A stretch of 17,292 nt of DNA from CAYFQB01 sp964345225 (GCA_964345225.1 CAYFQB010000073.1:1-17292), one strand, 5' to 3'; counted from the first letter of the stretch, positions 5,830-12,608 are shown. Notes: generated by a model from the sequence alone, not told the origin. Program-made: numbers and translations.

Positions 5830-6588
5830 TTAATTTTTTTTACTATATTTAGTCAATATCTTTGGTCTATTGGATGTTACGAGTATTGTATGCTCAAAAT
5901 GTGCAGAATTCTTGCCATCCTTTGTCACGGCAGTCCATCCGTCTTCAAGTATTTTGACCTGATAAGTCCCGGTATTTACCATCGGCTCTATAGCCAGTGT
6001 CATTCCTTCCTTAAGTCTGGGACCATGACCCTGGACTCCAAAATTAGGAATCTGCGGTTCTTCATGTAATTCCCTTCCTATACCATGTCCAGTAAATAGC
6101 CTGACAACAGAAAAACCATGTTTCTCAACATGATTCTGTATAGCATGAGATATATCAGATACGCGGTTACCTTCAATTGCATTTTCTATACCTAAATATA
6201 AAGCCTCTTCTGTTACCCTCAGCAAATCAACGGTTTCTTTACTCACCTTGCCCACCTGAAATGTAACTGCACCATCACCGTGAAAACCATCCATATAAAC
6301 GCCTATGTCAATACTCACGATATCCCCCTCTAAGAGTTTACGTGAAGATGGTATGCCATGTACAACCTCTTCATTAATAGAAGTACATATGCTTGCAGGG
6401 TAGCCCCTGTAACCCTTAAATGCAGGAATCCCTCCGAGTGCCTTGACGCGCTTATCAGCAAAATCCTCCATCTCTTTTGTAGTAATGCCAACTTTTATCA
6501 TACCTCTTATGGACTCTAAAATCTCCGCAACAATTTGGCATGCTTTAGCCATTTTATCTATTTCCTCAGGAGATTTTATATAAATCAC
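5830..6588 (-). CDS. map: Methionine aminopeptidase, type I
   Basis: 252 residues. It removes the initiator methionine from nascent proteins whose second residue is small. The dinuclear metal ligands are all present: D94, D105 (DIGVYMDGFHGD), H168 (TGHGIG), E201 (AIEPM) and E232 (HFEHT), with H77 (VVHG) at the substrate side. Their spacing matches the E. coli enzyme with a constant offset of 3. There is no N-terminal zinc finger or SH3-linker extension. The start is GTG at 6588 with AGGAA 6 bases upstream. It directly follows secY (28-base gap); adk, which normally sits between them, is absent. Confidence 0.96.
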   Translation of the reverse strand: MIYIKSPEEIDKMAKACQIVAEILESIRGMIKVGITTKEMEDFADKRVKALGGIPAFKGYRGYPASICTSINEEVVHGIPSSRKLLEGDIVSIDIGVYMDGFHGDGAVTFQVGKVSKETVDLLRVTEEALYLGIENAIEGNRVSDISHAIQNHVEKHGFSVVRLFTGHGIGRELHEEPQIPNFGVQGHGPRLKEGMTLAIEPMVNTGTYQVKILEDGWTAVTKDGKNSAHFEHTILVTSNRPKILTKYSKKN

Positions 6589-6616
6589 ATCAGTTTCCTG
6601 AATAATTCTTTATTTT

Positions 6617-7924
6617 TCAGCCTTTTCTTCCCCTTATCTTACCCTTCTTAAGAAATCCTTCATACGAACGTGTTACAAGATGAGACTCTATCTGTGAAAC
6701 TGTATCGAGTGCCACACCGACTGCAATTAAAAGAGAGGTGCCGCCGAAATAAAATGGAACACCAAATCTCGATATTAAGATTTCAGGGATAACACAGACT
6801 ATTGAAAGATATATTGCACCTGCAAAAGTCAGCCTGGAAAGCACACGGTACAGATATTCAGAAGTCTTCTGGCCGGGTCTGATACCGGGGACATATCCTC
6901 CATATTTTTTAAGGTTATCTGCAATATCAACTGGATTAAATATTATCGCCGTATAAAAATAAGAAAAGAAGAAAATCATGCCTACATATAAAGTAGTATA
7001 TAGTATCGTACCTGGAGAAAGCTGCCTTGCAACTGACTGGACCCATGGGATAGCGATAAAACCAGCTAAGGTGGCCGGAAACATGATTATAGAAGAAGCA
7101 AAAATTGGAGGGATAACCCCTGCAGTATTTATCTTAAGCGGCAGATGTGTTGATTGGCCGCCGTATACTTTTCTGCCCACAACCCTCTTTGCATACTGAA
7201 CCGGGATCTTCCTTTGTCCCCTCTCAATAAAAATTATTGCTCCAACCACTGCTATCATCATAAACGTCAGGAATATTACAAAAAATATAGAGAGCTCACC
7301 TGCCTGTAACAACCTGATTGTGTTTAAAATAGCGCTGGGGAATCTTGCAACAATCGAAGCAAAGATAATAAGGGATATGCCGTTGCCGATTCCTCTCTCT
7401 GTAATTTGTTCACCCAGCCACATTATAAATGCAGTACCCGATGTCAATGTAATCATAGTAATTATTCTAAATGACCACCCCGGGTTTAAGACAAATGCCC
7501 CCTGCTGCATACTCTCAAGTCCCGCGGCAATACCAAAAGACTGGATTGCGCTTATCAAAACAGTCCCGTATCTCGTATATCTTACGATCTTTTTTCTACC
7601 TTCCTCCCCCTCTTTTGCAAGTCTCCCAATGTAAGGTATTACTACTGTAAGTAACTGCATAATAATTGAGGCGCTTATATAGGGCATTATTCCGAGAGCA
7701 AATATAGCAACTTTCGATAATGCACCCCCGGAAAACATATCGAAAAATCCCATAATTGCGCCACCCCTCTCGGTTAAGAACTTGCTTAGTTCTTCACCGT
7801 TTATTCCAGGGGTAGGGATATGGCAGCCGATTCTATATACCGCTAATAATGCAAGAGTAAAAAAAATCCTGTTCTTTAATTCGCTTATTTTGAATATGTT
7901 TTGTATGCTTGAAACTAAACCCAA
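6617..7924 (-). CDS. secY: Preprotein translocase subunit SecY
   Basis: 435 residues, an inner-membrane protein with ten expected transmembrane helices, forming the SecYEG channel. Conserved parts include the cytoplasmic amphipathic N-terminus, the plug region FFDMFSGGALSKVAIFALGIMPYISASII, GNGISLIIF, the cytosolic loop with KINTAGVIPPIFASS and KKYGGYVPGIRPG, and the basic C-terminus KKGKIRGRKG. The start is a TTG (7924) one base after the rplO stop; GAGG inside the last rplO codons is about 9 bases upstream. Embedding in the spc operon couples translocon supply to ribosome supply. Confidence 0.97.
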   Translation of the reverse strand: MGLVSSIQNIFKISELKNRIFFTLALLAVYRIGCHIPTPGINGEELSKFLTERGGAIMGFFDMFSGGALSKVAIFALGIMPYISASIIMQLLTVVIPYIGRLAKEGEEGRKKIVRYTRYGTVLISAIQSFGIAAGLESMQQGAFVLNPGWSFRIITMITLTSGTAFIMWLGEQITERGIGNGISLIIFASIVARFPSAILNTIRLLQAGELSIFFVIFLTFMMIAVVGAIIFIERGQRKIPVQYAKRVVGRKVYGGQSTHLPLKINTAGVIPPIFASSIIMFPATLAGFIAIPWVQSVARQLSPGTILYTTLYVGMIFFFSYFYTAIIFNPVDIADNLKKYGGYVPGIRPGQKTSEYLYRVLSRLTFAGAIYLSIVCVIPEILISRFGVPFYFGGTSLLIAVGVALDTVSQIESHLVTRSYEGFLKKGKIRGRKG

Positions 7925-7925
7925 G

Positions 7926-8363
7926 TTATATCACCTCGGCCTTGCCCCCAGCTGCTACAATTTTCTCTTCTGCAGTGGCACTAAATGCTGTTGCTTTAAC
8001 AGTTACAGGTCTTTGAATATCACCGCTGCCAAGTACTTTAAGACCGTCTTTAAAATCCTTAATAATCCCCTTTTCGAAAAGAAGCTCCGGGGTTATTACA
8101 TCTCCTTCAATCCTGTTAATAGTATCAAGGTTGACAATAGTGTATTCAATCATAAACCGGTTTCTAAAACCCCTCTTTGGTAATCTTCTCTTTAAAGGCA
8201 TTTGCCCGCCTTCAAATCCCGAACCTTTATTACCGCCTGACCGGGACTTTTGTCCCTTATGTCCTCTGCATGAAGTCTTGCCGTGGCCGGAACCTATACC
8301 TCTGCCCAGCCTCTTTTTTCTCTTTTTATTTCCTTTAGCAGGTCTAATATCTTCAATCTTCAT
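7926..8363 (-). CDS. rplO: 50S ribosomal protein L15
   Basis: 145 residues, normal length. L15 has a long basic Gly/Arg-rich N-terminal arm that threads into 23S rRNA (RLGRGIGSGHGKTSCRGHKGQKSRSG) and a globular C-terminal domain. GFEGGQMPLKRRLPKRGF is the family signature. It starts at ATG 8363, 21 bases after rpmD, and ends one base before the secY TTG. Confidence 0.97.
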   Translation of the reverse strand: MKIEDIRPAKGNKKRKKRLGRGIGSGHGKTSCRGHKGQKSRSGGNKGSGFEGGQMPLKRRLPKRGFRNRFMIEYTIVNLDTINRIEGDVITPELLFEKGIIKDFKDGLKVLGSGDIQRPVTVKATAFSATAEEKIVAAGGKAEVI

Positions 8364-8384
8364 ATAAAAAGTGAATCCTCCAGA

Positions 8385-8564
8385 TTATTCATCTTCTTTC
8401 TCTACATAAATCAGGTGAGAAACTTTTGCTATCATTCCTCTTGTCGATTTATTATCAGCTTTTTTTACACTAGAGCCGATCTTTCTTAATCCAAGTGCCT
8501 GTAAAATCTTCCTTTGTCTCTCAGGAACACCTATATGGCTGCGCTTCAATACTATCTTTAACAT
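8385..8564 (-). CDS. rpmD: 50S ribosomal protein L30
   Basis: 59 residues, too short for a 60-residue ORF cut-off. It reads MLKIVLKRSHIGVPERQRK, then LQALGLRKIGSSVKKADN and TRGMIAKVSHLIYVE, the ferredoxin-like L30 fold with the IG.. and GLRK signatures. The ATG follows the rpsE TAA with no gap. The position between rpsE and rplO is standard. Confidence 0.95.
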   Translation of the reverse strand: MLKIVLKRSHIGVPERQRKILQALGLRKIGSSVKKADNKSTRGMIAKVSHLIYVEKEDE

Positions 8565-9074
8565 TTAGATATTAGCCTCCTGTACTTCTTCCTCACTTCT
8601 TCCCCTGAGTTTTATAACTGAATCAGGGTTCTTCAGGTTTAACAGGCCATTGATAGTGGCTTTGACAGTATTATATGGATTATGGCTGCCTATAGATTTG
8701 GCAACGATATCCTGTACGCCGGAGACTTCAAGAATAGCCCTCACAGCTCCCCCGGCTATAATGCCGGTCCCTTTCTGTGCAGGATTCATAACAACGGTAC
8801 CGGAGCCGAACCTCCCAGTTATCCTGTGAGGTATGGTACCTCTCTTTAGAGGGAATTTTATGAGGGATTTTTTTGCCTTCTCAACAGCCTTTCTAATAGC
8901 CTCTGGAACCTCAGATGCCTTTCCCTTTCCAACACCAACTGTCCCTTCACCATCTCCCACAACAACCAGTGCACTGAATGAAAATCTCCTGCCACCCTTA
9001 ACAACCTTGGCTACTCTATTTATGTATATAACTTTATCTTTTAGATTTAATCCCTCCGGTAATATTCTTGCCAC
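8565..9074 (-). CDS. rpsE: 30S ribosomal protein S5
   Basis: 169 residues. S5 lies at the mRNA entry channel and affects decoding accuracy. The N-terminal dsRBD-like domain (NLKDKVIYINRVAKVVKGGRRFSFSALVVVGD) and the C-terminal domain (GSGTVVMNPAQKGTGIIAGGAVRAILE; GSHNPYNTVKATINGL) are complete. AAGGAGG lies 4 bases before the GTG at 9074; the TTG at 9077 would be only 1 base away, so GTG is preferred. A 41-base gap with a 7-bp repeat array separates it from rplR. Confidence 0.95.
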   Translation of the reverse strand: MARILPEGLNLKDKVIYINRVAKVVKGGRRFSFSALVVVGDGEGTVGVGKGKASEVPEAIRKAVEKAKKSLIKFPLKRGTIPHRITGRFGSGTVVMNPAQKGTGIIAGGAVRAILEVSGVQDIVAKSIGSHNPYNTVKATINGLLNLKNPDSVIKLRGRSEEEVQEANI

Positions 9075-9095
9075 CAATCCTCCTTATAAAAGTTC

Positions 9096-9117
9096 CCAAT
9101 TTTTAATTTGCAATTTT
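9096..9117. repeat. Heptanucleotide array (TCAATTT type), rplR-rpsE gap
   Basis: Three consecutive 7-base units of the form NNAATTT, read on the plus strand (for example TTAATTT then GCAATTT). The array reaches into the rplR stop codon (9116-9118). The same unit, in the opposite orientation, occurs at 14334-14361. Confidence 0.6.
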
Positions 9118-9520
9118 AAAACTCCAGTCCCCCTTCTCTTGCTGCATCTGCCACTGCTTTAACTCTTCCGTGATAAATGTATCCACTTCTGTCAAAGACG
9201 ACTTTTTTTATCCCCTTCTCTAAAGCCCTTTTCGCAAGCAGGCTACCAACCTCCTTTGCTGTTTTAACATTGCCCTTGTGCTGTTTTAATAATTTGTCCT
9301 TACGGGGCTTTTCGCCCTCCTTTACCAAGGGAGGGGATGGCGAAATATCTAGGCTTGAAGCTGAGACTAATGTATTACCCTTAGTATCATCAATTATCTG
9401 AGCATACATATGGTTTAGACTCCTGTAAACAGAAAGACGTAACCTCTGGCTGGTGCCAGAGACATTTTTCCTTATACGTCTATGTCTCCCTTCTCTGCCT
9501 TCTCTCCTGCTCTTAGCCAA
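9116..9520 (-). CDS. rplR: 50S ribosomal protein L18 with palindromic in-frame insertion
   Basis: 134 residues; L18 is usually about 117-122. It binds 5S rRNA and joins it to the central protuberance. The basic N-terminus (RHRRIRKNVSGTSQRLRLSVYRS), YAQIIDD and the end FDRSGYIYHGRVKAVADAAREGGLEF are normal. Between SLDI and the KTAKEVGSLLAKRALEKG helix there is extra sequence, about residues 59-72 (SPSPPLVKEGEKP), encoded by an inverted repeat at 9311-9344. The start is TTG at 9520 with AGGAGG 5 bases before it. A 77-base gap with a strong hairpin separates it from rplF. Confidence 0.94.
   Translation of the reverse strand: MAKSRREGREGRHRRIRKNVSGTSQRLRLSVYRSLNHMYAQIIDDTKGNTLVSASSLDISPSPPLVKEGEKPRKDKLLKQHKGNVKTAKEVGSLLAKRALEKGIKKVVFDRSGYIYHGRVKAVADAAREGGLEF
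9311..9344. repeat. REP-like palindromic element inserted in rplR
   Basis: TTCGCC (9311-9316) pairs with GGCGAA (9339-9344); an inner stem of CTCCTTT (9317-9323) pairs with AAGGGAG (9327-9333, one G-T pair) around a 3-base loop, with a 5-base bulge on the right side. The length is compatible with the L18 frame and it encodes PSPPLVKEGE-like residues. Peptides of this PPLVKEG type are, to my knowledge, the usual product of palindromic elements that land in coding sequence. Confidence 0.65.
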
Positions 9521-9539
9521 AACAGCCTCCTACAACATT

Positions 9540-9599
9540 AGTTCATAATTCATAGCTCGTAGCTCATAGTAAAAAACTATGAGCTACGAGCTAAAAGCT
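9540..9599. repeat. Heptameric array folding into an 18-bp hairpin, rplF-rplR gap
   Basis: TAGCTCGTAGCTCATAGT (9553-9570) and its exact reverse complement (9576-9593) flank a 5-base A loop: a perfect 18-bp stem. Both arms and their flanks are built of 7-base units (AGTTCAT, AGCTCAT, ATGAGCT and variants). It begins at the rplF stop codon (9598-9600). Neither strand has a T tract after the stem, so it is not a standard terminator; an RNA-stabilising or processing role is possible. Confidence 0.8.
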
Positions 9600-10140
9600 A
9601 TTTCTTTCCCGCCTTACCCACTTTGAGTTTTAATTTTTCACCTGAATATCTGATGCCCTTACCCTTATATGAATCAGGATTTCGCAGAGCTCTCAGATTC
9701 GCTGCAACCTGCCCAACCTTCTGTTTATCTATCCCCGTAAGTGTTATCTGAACCTGTTTCTGATCCACTGTTGCGTTTATATCATCCGGTAAATGAAACT
9801 CTACTGGTTGAGTATATCCAATTGAGAGCACTATTTTTTTACCCTGAACCTGCGCCCTAAAGCCAACACCTACTATGTCAATAATCATCTGATATCCGGT
9901 TGTTACACCATAGATCATATTCGATATTAACTTTCTGGTAAGACCATGCATAGCCTTTATCTTCTTTATATCACCAGTCCTCTCTACAATAATCTTATTA
10001 TCCTTTATAGAGACGTTTGTACCTTCCGGCACATCCCATCCGAGCTCCCCTTTTGGCCCTTTTACTTTTATATGACTGTCAGTCAGCTTAACATCGACTC
10101 CGGCTGGTATGTCTACTGGTTGTTTCCCGATTCTTGACAT
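9598..10140 (-). CDS. rplF: 50S ribosomal protein L6
   Basis: 180 residues, normal length. L6 has two related domains and sits near the GTPase-associated centre and sarcin-ricin loop. MSRIGKQPVDIPAGVDV, the VKGPKGEL motif, the middle LSIGYTQPVEFHLP and the end RNPDSYKGKGIRYSGEKLKLKVGKAGKK are typical. AAAGGAG stands 7 bases before the ATG. It follows rpsH after a 51-base gap containing an inverted repeat. Confidence 0.97.
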   Translation of the reverse strand: MSRIGKQPVDIPAGVDVKLTDSHIKVKGPKGELGWDVPEGTNVSIKDNKIIVERTGDIKKIKAMHGLTRKLISNMIYGVTTGYQMIIDIVGVGFRAQVQGKKIVLSIGYTQPVEFHLPDDINATVDQKQVQITLTGIDKQKVGQVAANLRALRNPDSYKGKGIRYSGEKLKLKVGKAGKK

Positions 10141-10154
10141 CCTAAATCTCCTTT

Positions 10155-10188
10155 ACCCCGTAAGAAGGCGAAGGTTTTCTAACGGGGT
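10155..10188. repeat. Inverted repeat A (ACCCCGT...ACGGGGT), rpsH-rplF gap
   Basis: ACCCCGT (10155-10161) pairs with AACGGGGT-side bases to 10188; after one A-A mismatch, AGAA (10063-like position 10163-10166) pairs with TTCT (10077-like position 10177-10180) around a 10-base loop. It starts 4 bases after the rpsH stop in transcript order. The right arm TTCTAACGGGGT matches inverted repeat B on the other side of rpsH at 10 or more of 12 bases. Confidence 0.65.
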
Positions 10189-10191
10189 TTA

Positions 10192-10587
10192 CTACCAAAT
10201 ATAGCACAGTACTTCTCCACCAACTTTTTCATGGCGACATGCCTTATCTCCGAGAACACCTTTTGAGGTAGAAAGTATCGAGATACCAACTCCTCCCATT
10301 ACAGCAGGGACGGAATCTCTACCCACATAGACTCTTCTTCCCGGCCTGCTTATCCTTTTAAGCCCCGATATAACCGCATCATTCTCAGAGGTATACTTAA
10401 GCGTAATTCTCAATATGCCCTGCTTTTTGTCCTTTAAAATCTTATATGCCCTTATGAATCCTTCTTCCTTTAAGATCTTTGCGATCTCAAGCTTCATTTT
10501 CGAAGCAGGGATGTCTACTTTCTCTGCATTTATTAAAATTGCATTTCTAATTCTTGTAAGCATATCTGCAATCGGGTCTGTTAGCAT
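10192..10587 (-). CDS. rpsH: 30S ribosomal protein S8
   Basis: 131 residues. S8 binds helix 21 of 16S rRNA and organises the central domain. MLTDPIADMLTRIRNA opens it and GVGISILSTSKGVLGDK...GGEVLCYIW closes it, all family signatures. The ATG at 10587 is chosen over the in-frame upstream start at 10629 because GGAGG lies 6 bases before it and MLTDPIAD is the conserved start. In E. coli S8 represses the spc operon; no such target fold is apparent in this sequence. It is framed by inverted repeats A and B, with unusually large gaps on both sides (51 and 78 bases). Confidence 0.97.
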   Translation of the reverse strand: MLTDPIADMLTRIRNAILINAEKVDIPASKMKLEIAKILKEEGFIRAYKILKDKKQGILRITLKYTSENDAVISGLKRISRPGRRVYVGRDSVPAVMGGVGISILSTSKGVLGDKACRHEKVGGEVLCYIW

Positions 10588-10631
10588 CAATTTCCTCCAA
10601 TTATTAATAAAGCTTGACCTTATGGTCATAG

Positions 10632-10662
10632 ACCACGTTAGAAATATTTTTTCTAACAGGGT
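10632..10662. repeat. Inverted repeat B (GTTAGAAA...TTTCTAAC), rpsN-rpsH gap
   Basis: GTTAGAAA (10637-10644) pairs perfectly with TTTCTAAC (10650-10657) around a 5-base loop; outer ACC (10632-10634) pairs with GGT (10660-10662) across two mismatches. It starts 3 bases after the rpsN stop in transcript order. It shares the arm TTTCTAAC.GGGT with inverted repeat A. Confidence 0.7.
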
Positions 10663-10665
10663 AAA

Positions 10666-10851
10666 TTACCAGCTTGATTTTGTCACACCGGGTATCTGAC
10701 CGCTAAGAGCAAGGGTTCTAAAACATATTCGGCACATCCCGAATTTTCTCAGATAGCCTCTTGGCCTGCCGCATATCTTACACCTGTTGTAAACTCTAAC
10801 TCTGAATTTCGGCGGTCTTTTAGCTTTTTCTATCATGCAAGTTTTTGCCAT
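10666..10851 (-). CDS. rpsN: 30S ribosomal protein S14, zinc-binding type
   Basis: 61 residues, the short zinc-ribbon (type Z) form. S14 sits in the 30S head and is added late in assembly. The ligands are C24, C27, C40 and C43 (RCKICGRP and MCRICF); the end is SGQIPGVTKSSW. The ATG at 10851 is chosen (MAKTCM); GAGG is 8 bases upstream, whereas the GTG at 10860 overlaps that motif. Gap to rplE is 13 bases; a 78-base gap with inverted repeat B leads to rpsH. Confidence 0.97.
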   Translation of the reverse strand: MAKTCMIEKAKRPPKFRVRVYNRCKICGRPRGYLRKFGMCRICFRTLALSGQIPGVTKSSW

Positions 10852-10864
10852 TAAGAACACCTCA

Positions 10865-11407
10865 TCAATTTCTAAAAGGAAAACCCATATATCTCAAGAG
10901 CGATTTACATTCTTTATCGGTTTTTGCAGAAGTACATATTACAATATCTAGCCCGTGAACCATCTCAACTTTGTCATAATTGATTTCCGGGAAAATAATC
11001 TGCTCTTTTATGCCGATAGCATAATTCCCCCTGCCGTCAAAAGACTTTCCAGAGACTCCTCTGAAATCCCTTATCCTCGGAAGAGAGATGCTTATCATCC
11101 TGTCAAGGAATTCGTACATTATATTCCCTCTTAATGTGACCATGCATCCAATTGGCATGCCTTTTCTGAGTTTAAAACCAGCTATTGATTTTTTAGCCTT
11201 TGTAACCACAGGCTTCTGCCCTGTAATCAGAGAAAGCTGTTTCTGTGCGGCATCAAGTAGCTTTATATTCTGAATCGCTTCACCCAGGCCGACATTAATG
11301 ACAACCTTCTGCACTTTTGGAACCTGAAAGACATTCTTGTATGAAAATTCCTTAATCATTGCAGGAACGATCTCATTTATATATTTTTCCTTAATTCTCG
11401 AGGTCAT
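10865..11407 (-). CDS. rplE: 50S ribosomal protein L5
   Basis: 180 residues, normal length. L5 binds 5S rRNA in the central protuberance and contacts the P-site tRNA. Signatures: VPKVQKVVINVGLGEA, GQKPVVTKAKKSIAGFKLRKGMPIGCMVTLRG and RIRDFRGVSGKSFDGRGNYA...EQIIFPEINYD. The ATG lies 2 bases after the rplX TGA, with purine-rich AGAGG inside the last rplX codons as a distant Shine-Dalgarno, so translation is probably coupled. Confidence 0.97.
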   Translation of the reverse strand: MTSRIKEKYINEIVPAMIKEFSYKNVFQVPKVQKVVINVGLGEAIQNIKLLDAAQKQLSLITGQKPVVTKAKKSIAGFKLRKGMPIGCMVTLRGNIMYEFLDRMISISLPRIRDFRGVSGKSFDGRGNYAIGIKEQIIFPEINYDKVEMVHGLDIVICTSAKTDKECKSLLRYMGFPFRN

Positions 11408-11409
11408 AA

Positions 11410-11727
11410 TCAGTCAATGACCTCTTTACATTTTTTGCATATCCTGTTCTTCCTGCTACCTTCCAGGTTCATAACACCAATCTTTGTCTTTTGACCACAC
11501 TTCGGACATACAAGCATAACATTAGATATGTGTATCGAAGCTTCCTTCTCTATAATTCCTCCCTGAGTATATTTTTTACTCGGTTTCATATGCCTTTTAA
11601 TTATATTTATCCTTTCCACCAAAACTCTTTTCTTACCCCTGTTAACTGCAAGCACCCTGCCTTTCTTTCCTTTTTCCTTGCCGACTGTTATCAAAACATT
11701 ATCTTCTTTTTTAATTCCTAAAGCCAT
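11410..11727 (-). CDS. rplX: 50S ribosomal protein L24
   Basis: 105 residues. L24 is an early assembly initiator for the 50S subunit. The N-terminal KOW motif (NVLITVGKEKGKKGRVLAVN) is followed by the rRNA-binding INIIKRHMKPS segment and a C-terminal zinc-ribbon-like part with two CxxC pairs (CPKC and CKKC), common in bacterial L24. AGGGGG lies 4 bases before the ATG; gap to rplN 8 bases. Confidence 0.96.
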   Translation of the reverse strand: MALGIKKEDNVLITVGKEKGKKGRVLAVNRGKKRVLVERINIIKRHMKPSKKYTQGGIIEKEASIHISNVMLVCPKCGQKTKIGVMNLEGSRKNRICKKCKEVID

Positions 11728-11735
11728 TCATCCCC

Positions 11736-12104
11736 CTAGAGTACTTCGGGTGCTAGTGATACTATTTTCATGTATTCTTTCCATCTAAGCTCTCTGGCAA
11801 CCGGGCCAAAGATTCTTGTGCCGACCGGTTCTCCCTGAGGATTAATCAAAACTACGGCATTCCGGTCAAAACGGATATAAGAACCATCGGTCCTTCTAAC
11901 TTCCTTCCTCGTCCTTACTACTACCGCCTTTGTTACCGTACCCTTTTTAATATTGCTCTCAGGAAGTGCATCCTTTACGCTTACAACAACGATATCACCA
12001 AGGCTTGCATACTTTCTTTTGGAACCTCCGAGAACTTTTATGCACTGGACTCTTTTGGCACCTGAATTGTCTGCTACTTCAAGTATGCTCCTGGCCTGAA
12101 TCAT
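11736..12104 (-). CDS. rplN: 50S ribosomal protein L14
   Basis: 122 residues, the usual length. L14 lies at the subunit interface and forms bridge B8; it is also the docking site of the silencing factor RsfS. MIQARSILEVADNSGAKRVQCIKVLGG and the end GPVARELRWKEYMKIVSLAPEVL are family signatures. The ATG overlaps the rpsQ TGA by 4 bases (ATGA). Confidence 0.98.
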   Translation of the reverse strand: MIQARSILEVADNSGAKRVQCIKVLGGSKRKYASLGDIVVVSVKDALPESNIKKGTVTKAVVVRTRKEVRRTDGSYIRFDRNAVVLINPQGEPVGTRIFGPVARELRWKEYMKIVSLAPEVL

Positions 12105-12361
12105 CCTTCACTGCCCTTATCTGGCTTATTTAAAAGTTCAATAACTTTCCATCTCTTGTCCTTACTCAAAGGTCTTGTTTCAATAATCTTTACTATATCC
12201 CCTACTTTGCATTCGTTGGCTTCATCATGTGCCTTAAACTTTGTCACCTTCTTTACAGTCTTTTTATAAACTGGATGTGTAAAACGTCTTGTAACGGCAA
12301 CCACAACGGTCTTGTCCATCCTGTTGCTGATTATTCTGCCAGTATAAATTTTATTGGTCAT
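12101..12361 (-). CDS. rpsQ: 30S ribosomal protein S17
   Basis: 86 residues. S17 is an OB-fold protein that binds 16S rRNA early in assembly. GRIISNRMDKTVVVAVTRRFTHPVYKK, AHDE and GDIVKIIETRPLSKDKRWKV are typical. Its ATG overlaps by 4 bases the stop of a 16-codon micro-ORF. The Shine-Dalgarno (GGCGG) is weak, so re-initiation after that micro-ORF is possible. Its stop overlaps the rplN start. Confidence 0.97.
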   Translation of the reverse strand: MTNKIYTGRIISNRMDKTVVVAVTRRFTHPVYKKTVKKVTKFKAHDEANECKVGDIVKIIETRPLSKDKRWKVIELLNKPDKGSEG

Positions 12362-12408
12362 CTCTTACCGCCAAAACTATTTTTATAAAATTCTTTTTTT
12401 ACAGCCAT
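12358..12408 (-). CDS. 16-codon micro-ORF between rpmC and rpsQ
   Basis: The ATG overlaps the rpmC stop (TAATG) and its TGA overlaps the rpsQ ATG (ATGA), so it bridges the 46-base gap with no untranslated base. The peptide is basic (MAVKKEFYKNSFGGKR) and I recognise no family. It may only serve to carry ribosomes from rpmC to rpsQ, which has a weak Shine-Dalgarno, or may be coincidence. Confidence 0.3.
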   Translation of the reverse strand: MAVKKEFYKNSFGGKR

Positions 12409-12608
12409 TATTGTTTACCTGCCCTTTTCTTTTCAGAAATTATCGTCAGAACTCTTGCAATATCTTTCTTAATGGCACGAATACGCAGAGGATTTTCTAT
12501 TTCACCAGTAGCCTGCTGAAACCTCAGATTAAACAGTTCTCTTCTAAGGTCCTGTTCTTTCTGCACAAGATCCTCTATTGTTACTTCTCTGAGTTCAGAT
12601 GGCTTCAT
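12408..12608 (-). CDS. rpmC: 50S ribosomal protein L29
   Basis: 66 residues. L29 is a two-helix protein near the tunnel exit next to L23, part of the docking site for nascent-chain factors. MKPSELREVTIEDL, the ELFNLRFQQATGEIENP.RIRAIKKDIARVLTI pattern is the family signature. The ATG overlaps the rplP TGA by 4 bases. Confidence 0.97.
   Translation of the reverse strand: MKPSELREVTIEDLVQKEQDLRRELFNLRFQQATGEIENPLRIRAIKKDIARVLTIISEKKRAGKQ

Noticed and set aside
9177..9401. Plus-strand ORF containing SPSFTKGG-like residues
   Set aside because: It only reads the other strand of the palindromic insertion in rplR; the real coding frame is L18.
9553..9593. Intrinsic terminator between rplF and rplR
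   Set aside because: The stem is strong, but no T tract follows it on the minus strand and essential rplR, rpsE and secY lie downstream, so it cannot be an efficient terminator.
10588..10629. Longer rpsH start at 10629
   Set aside because: The extension (14 residues) lies over the Shine-Dalgarno and is not part of S8; the ATG at 10587 gives the conserved MLTDPIAD.
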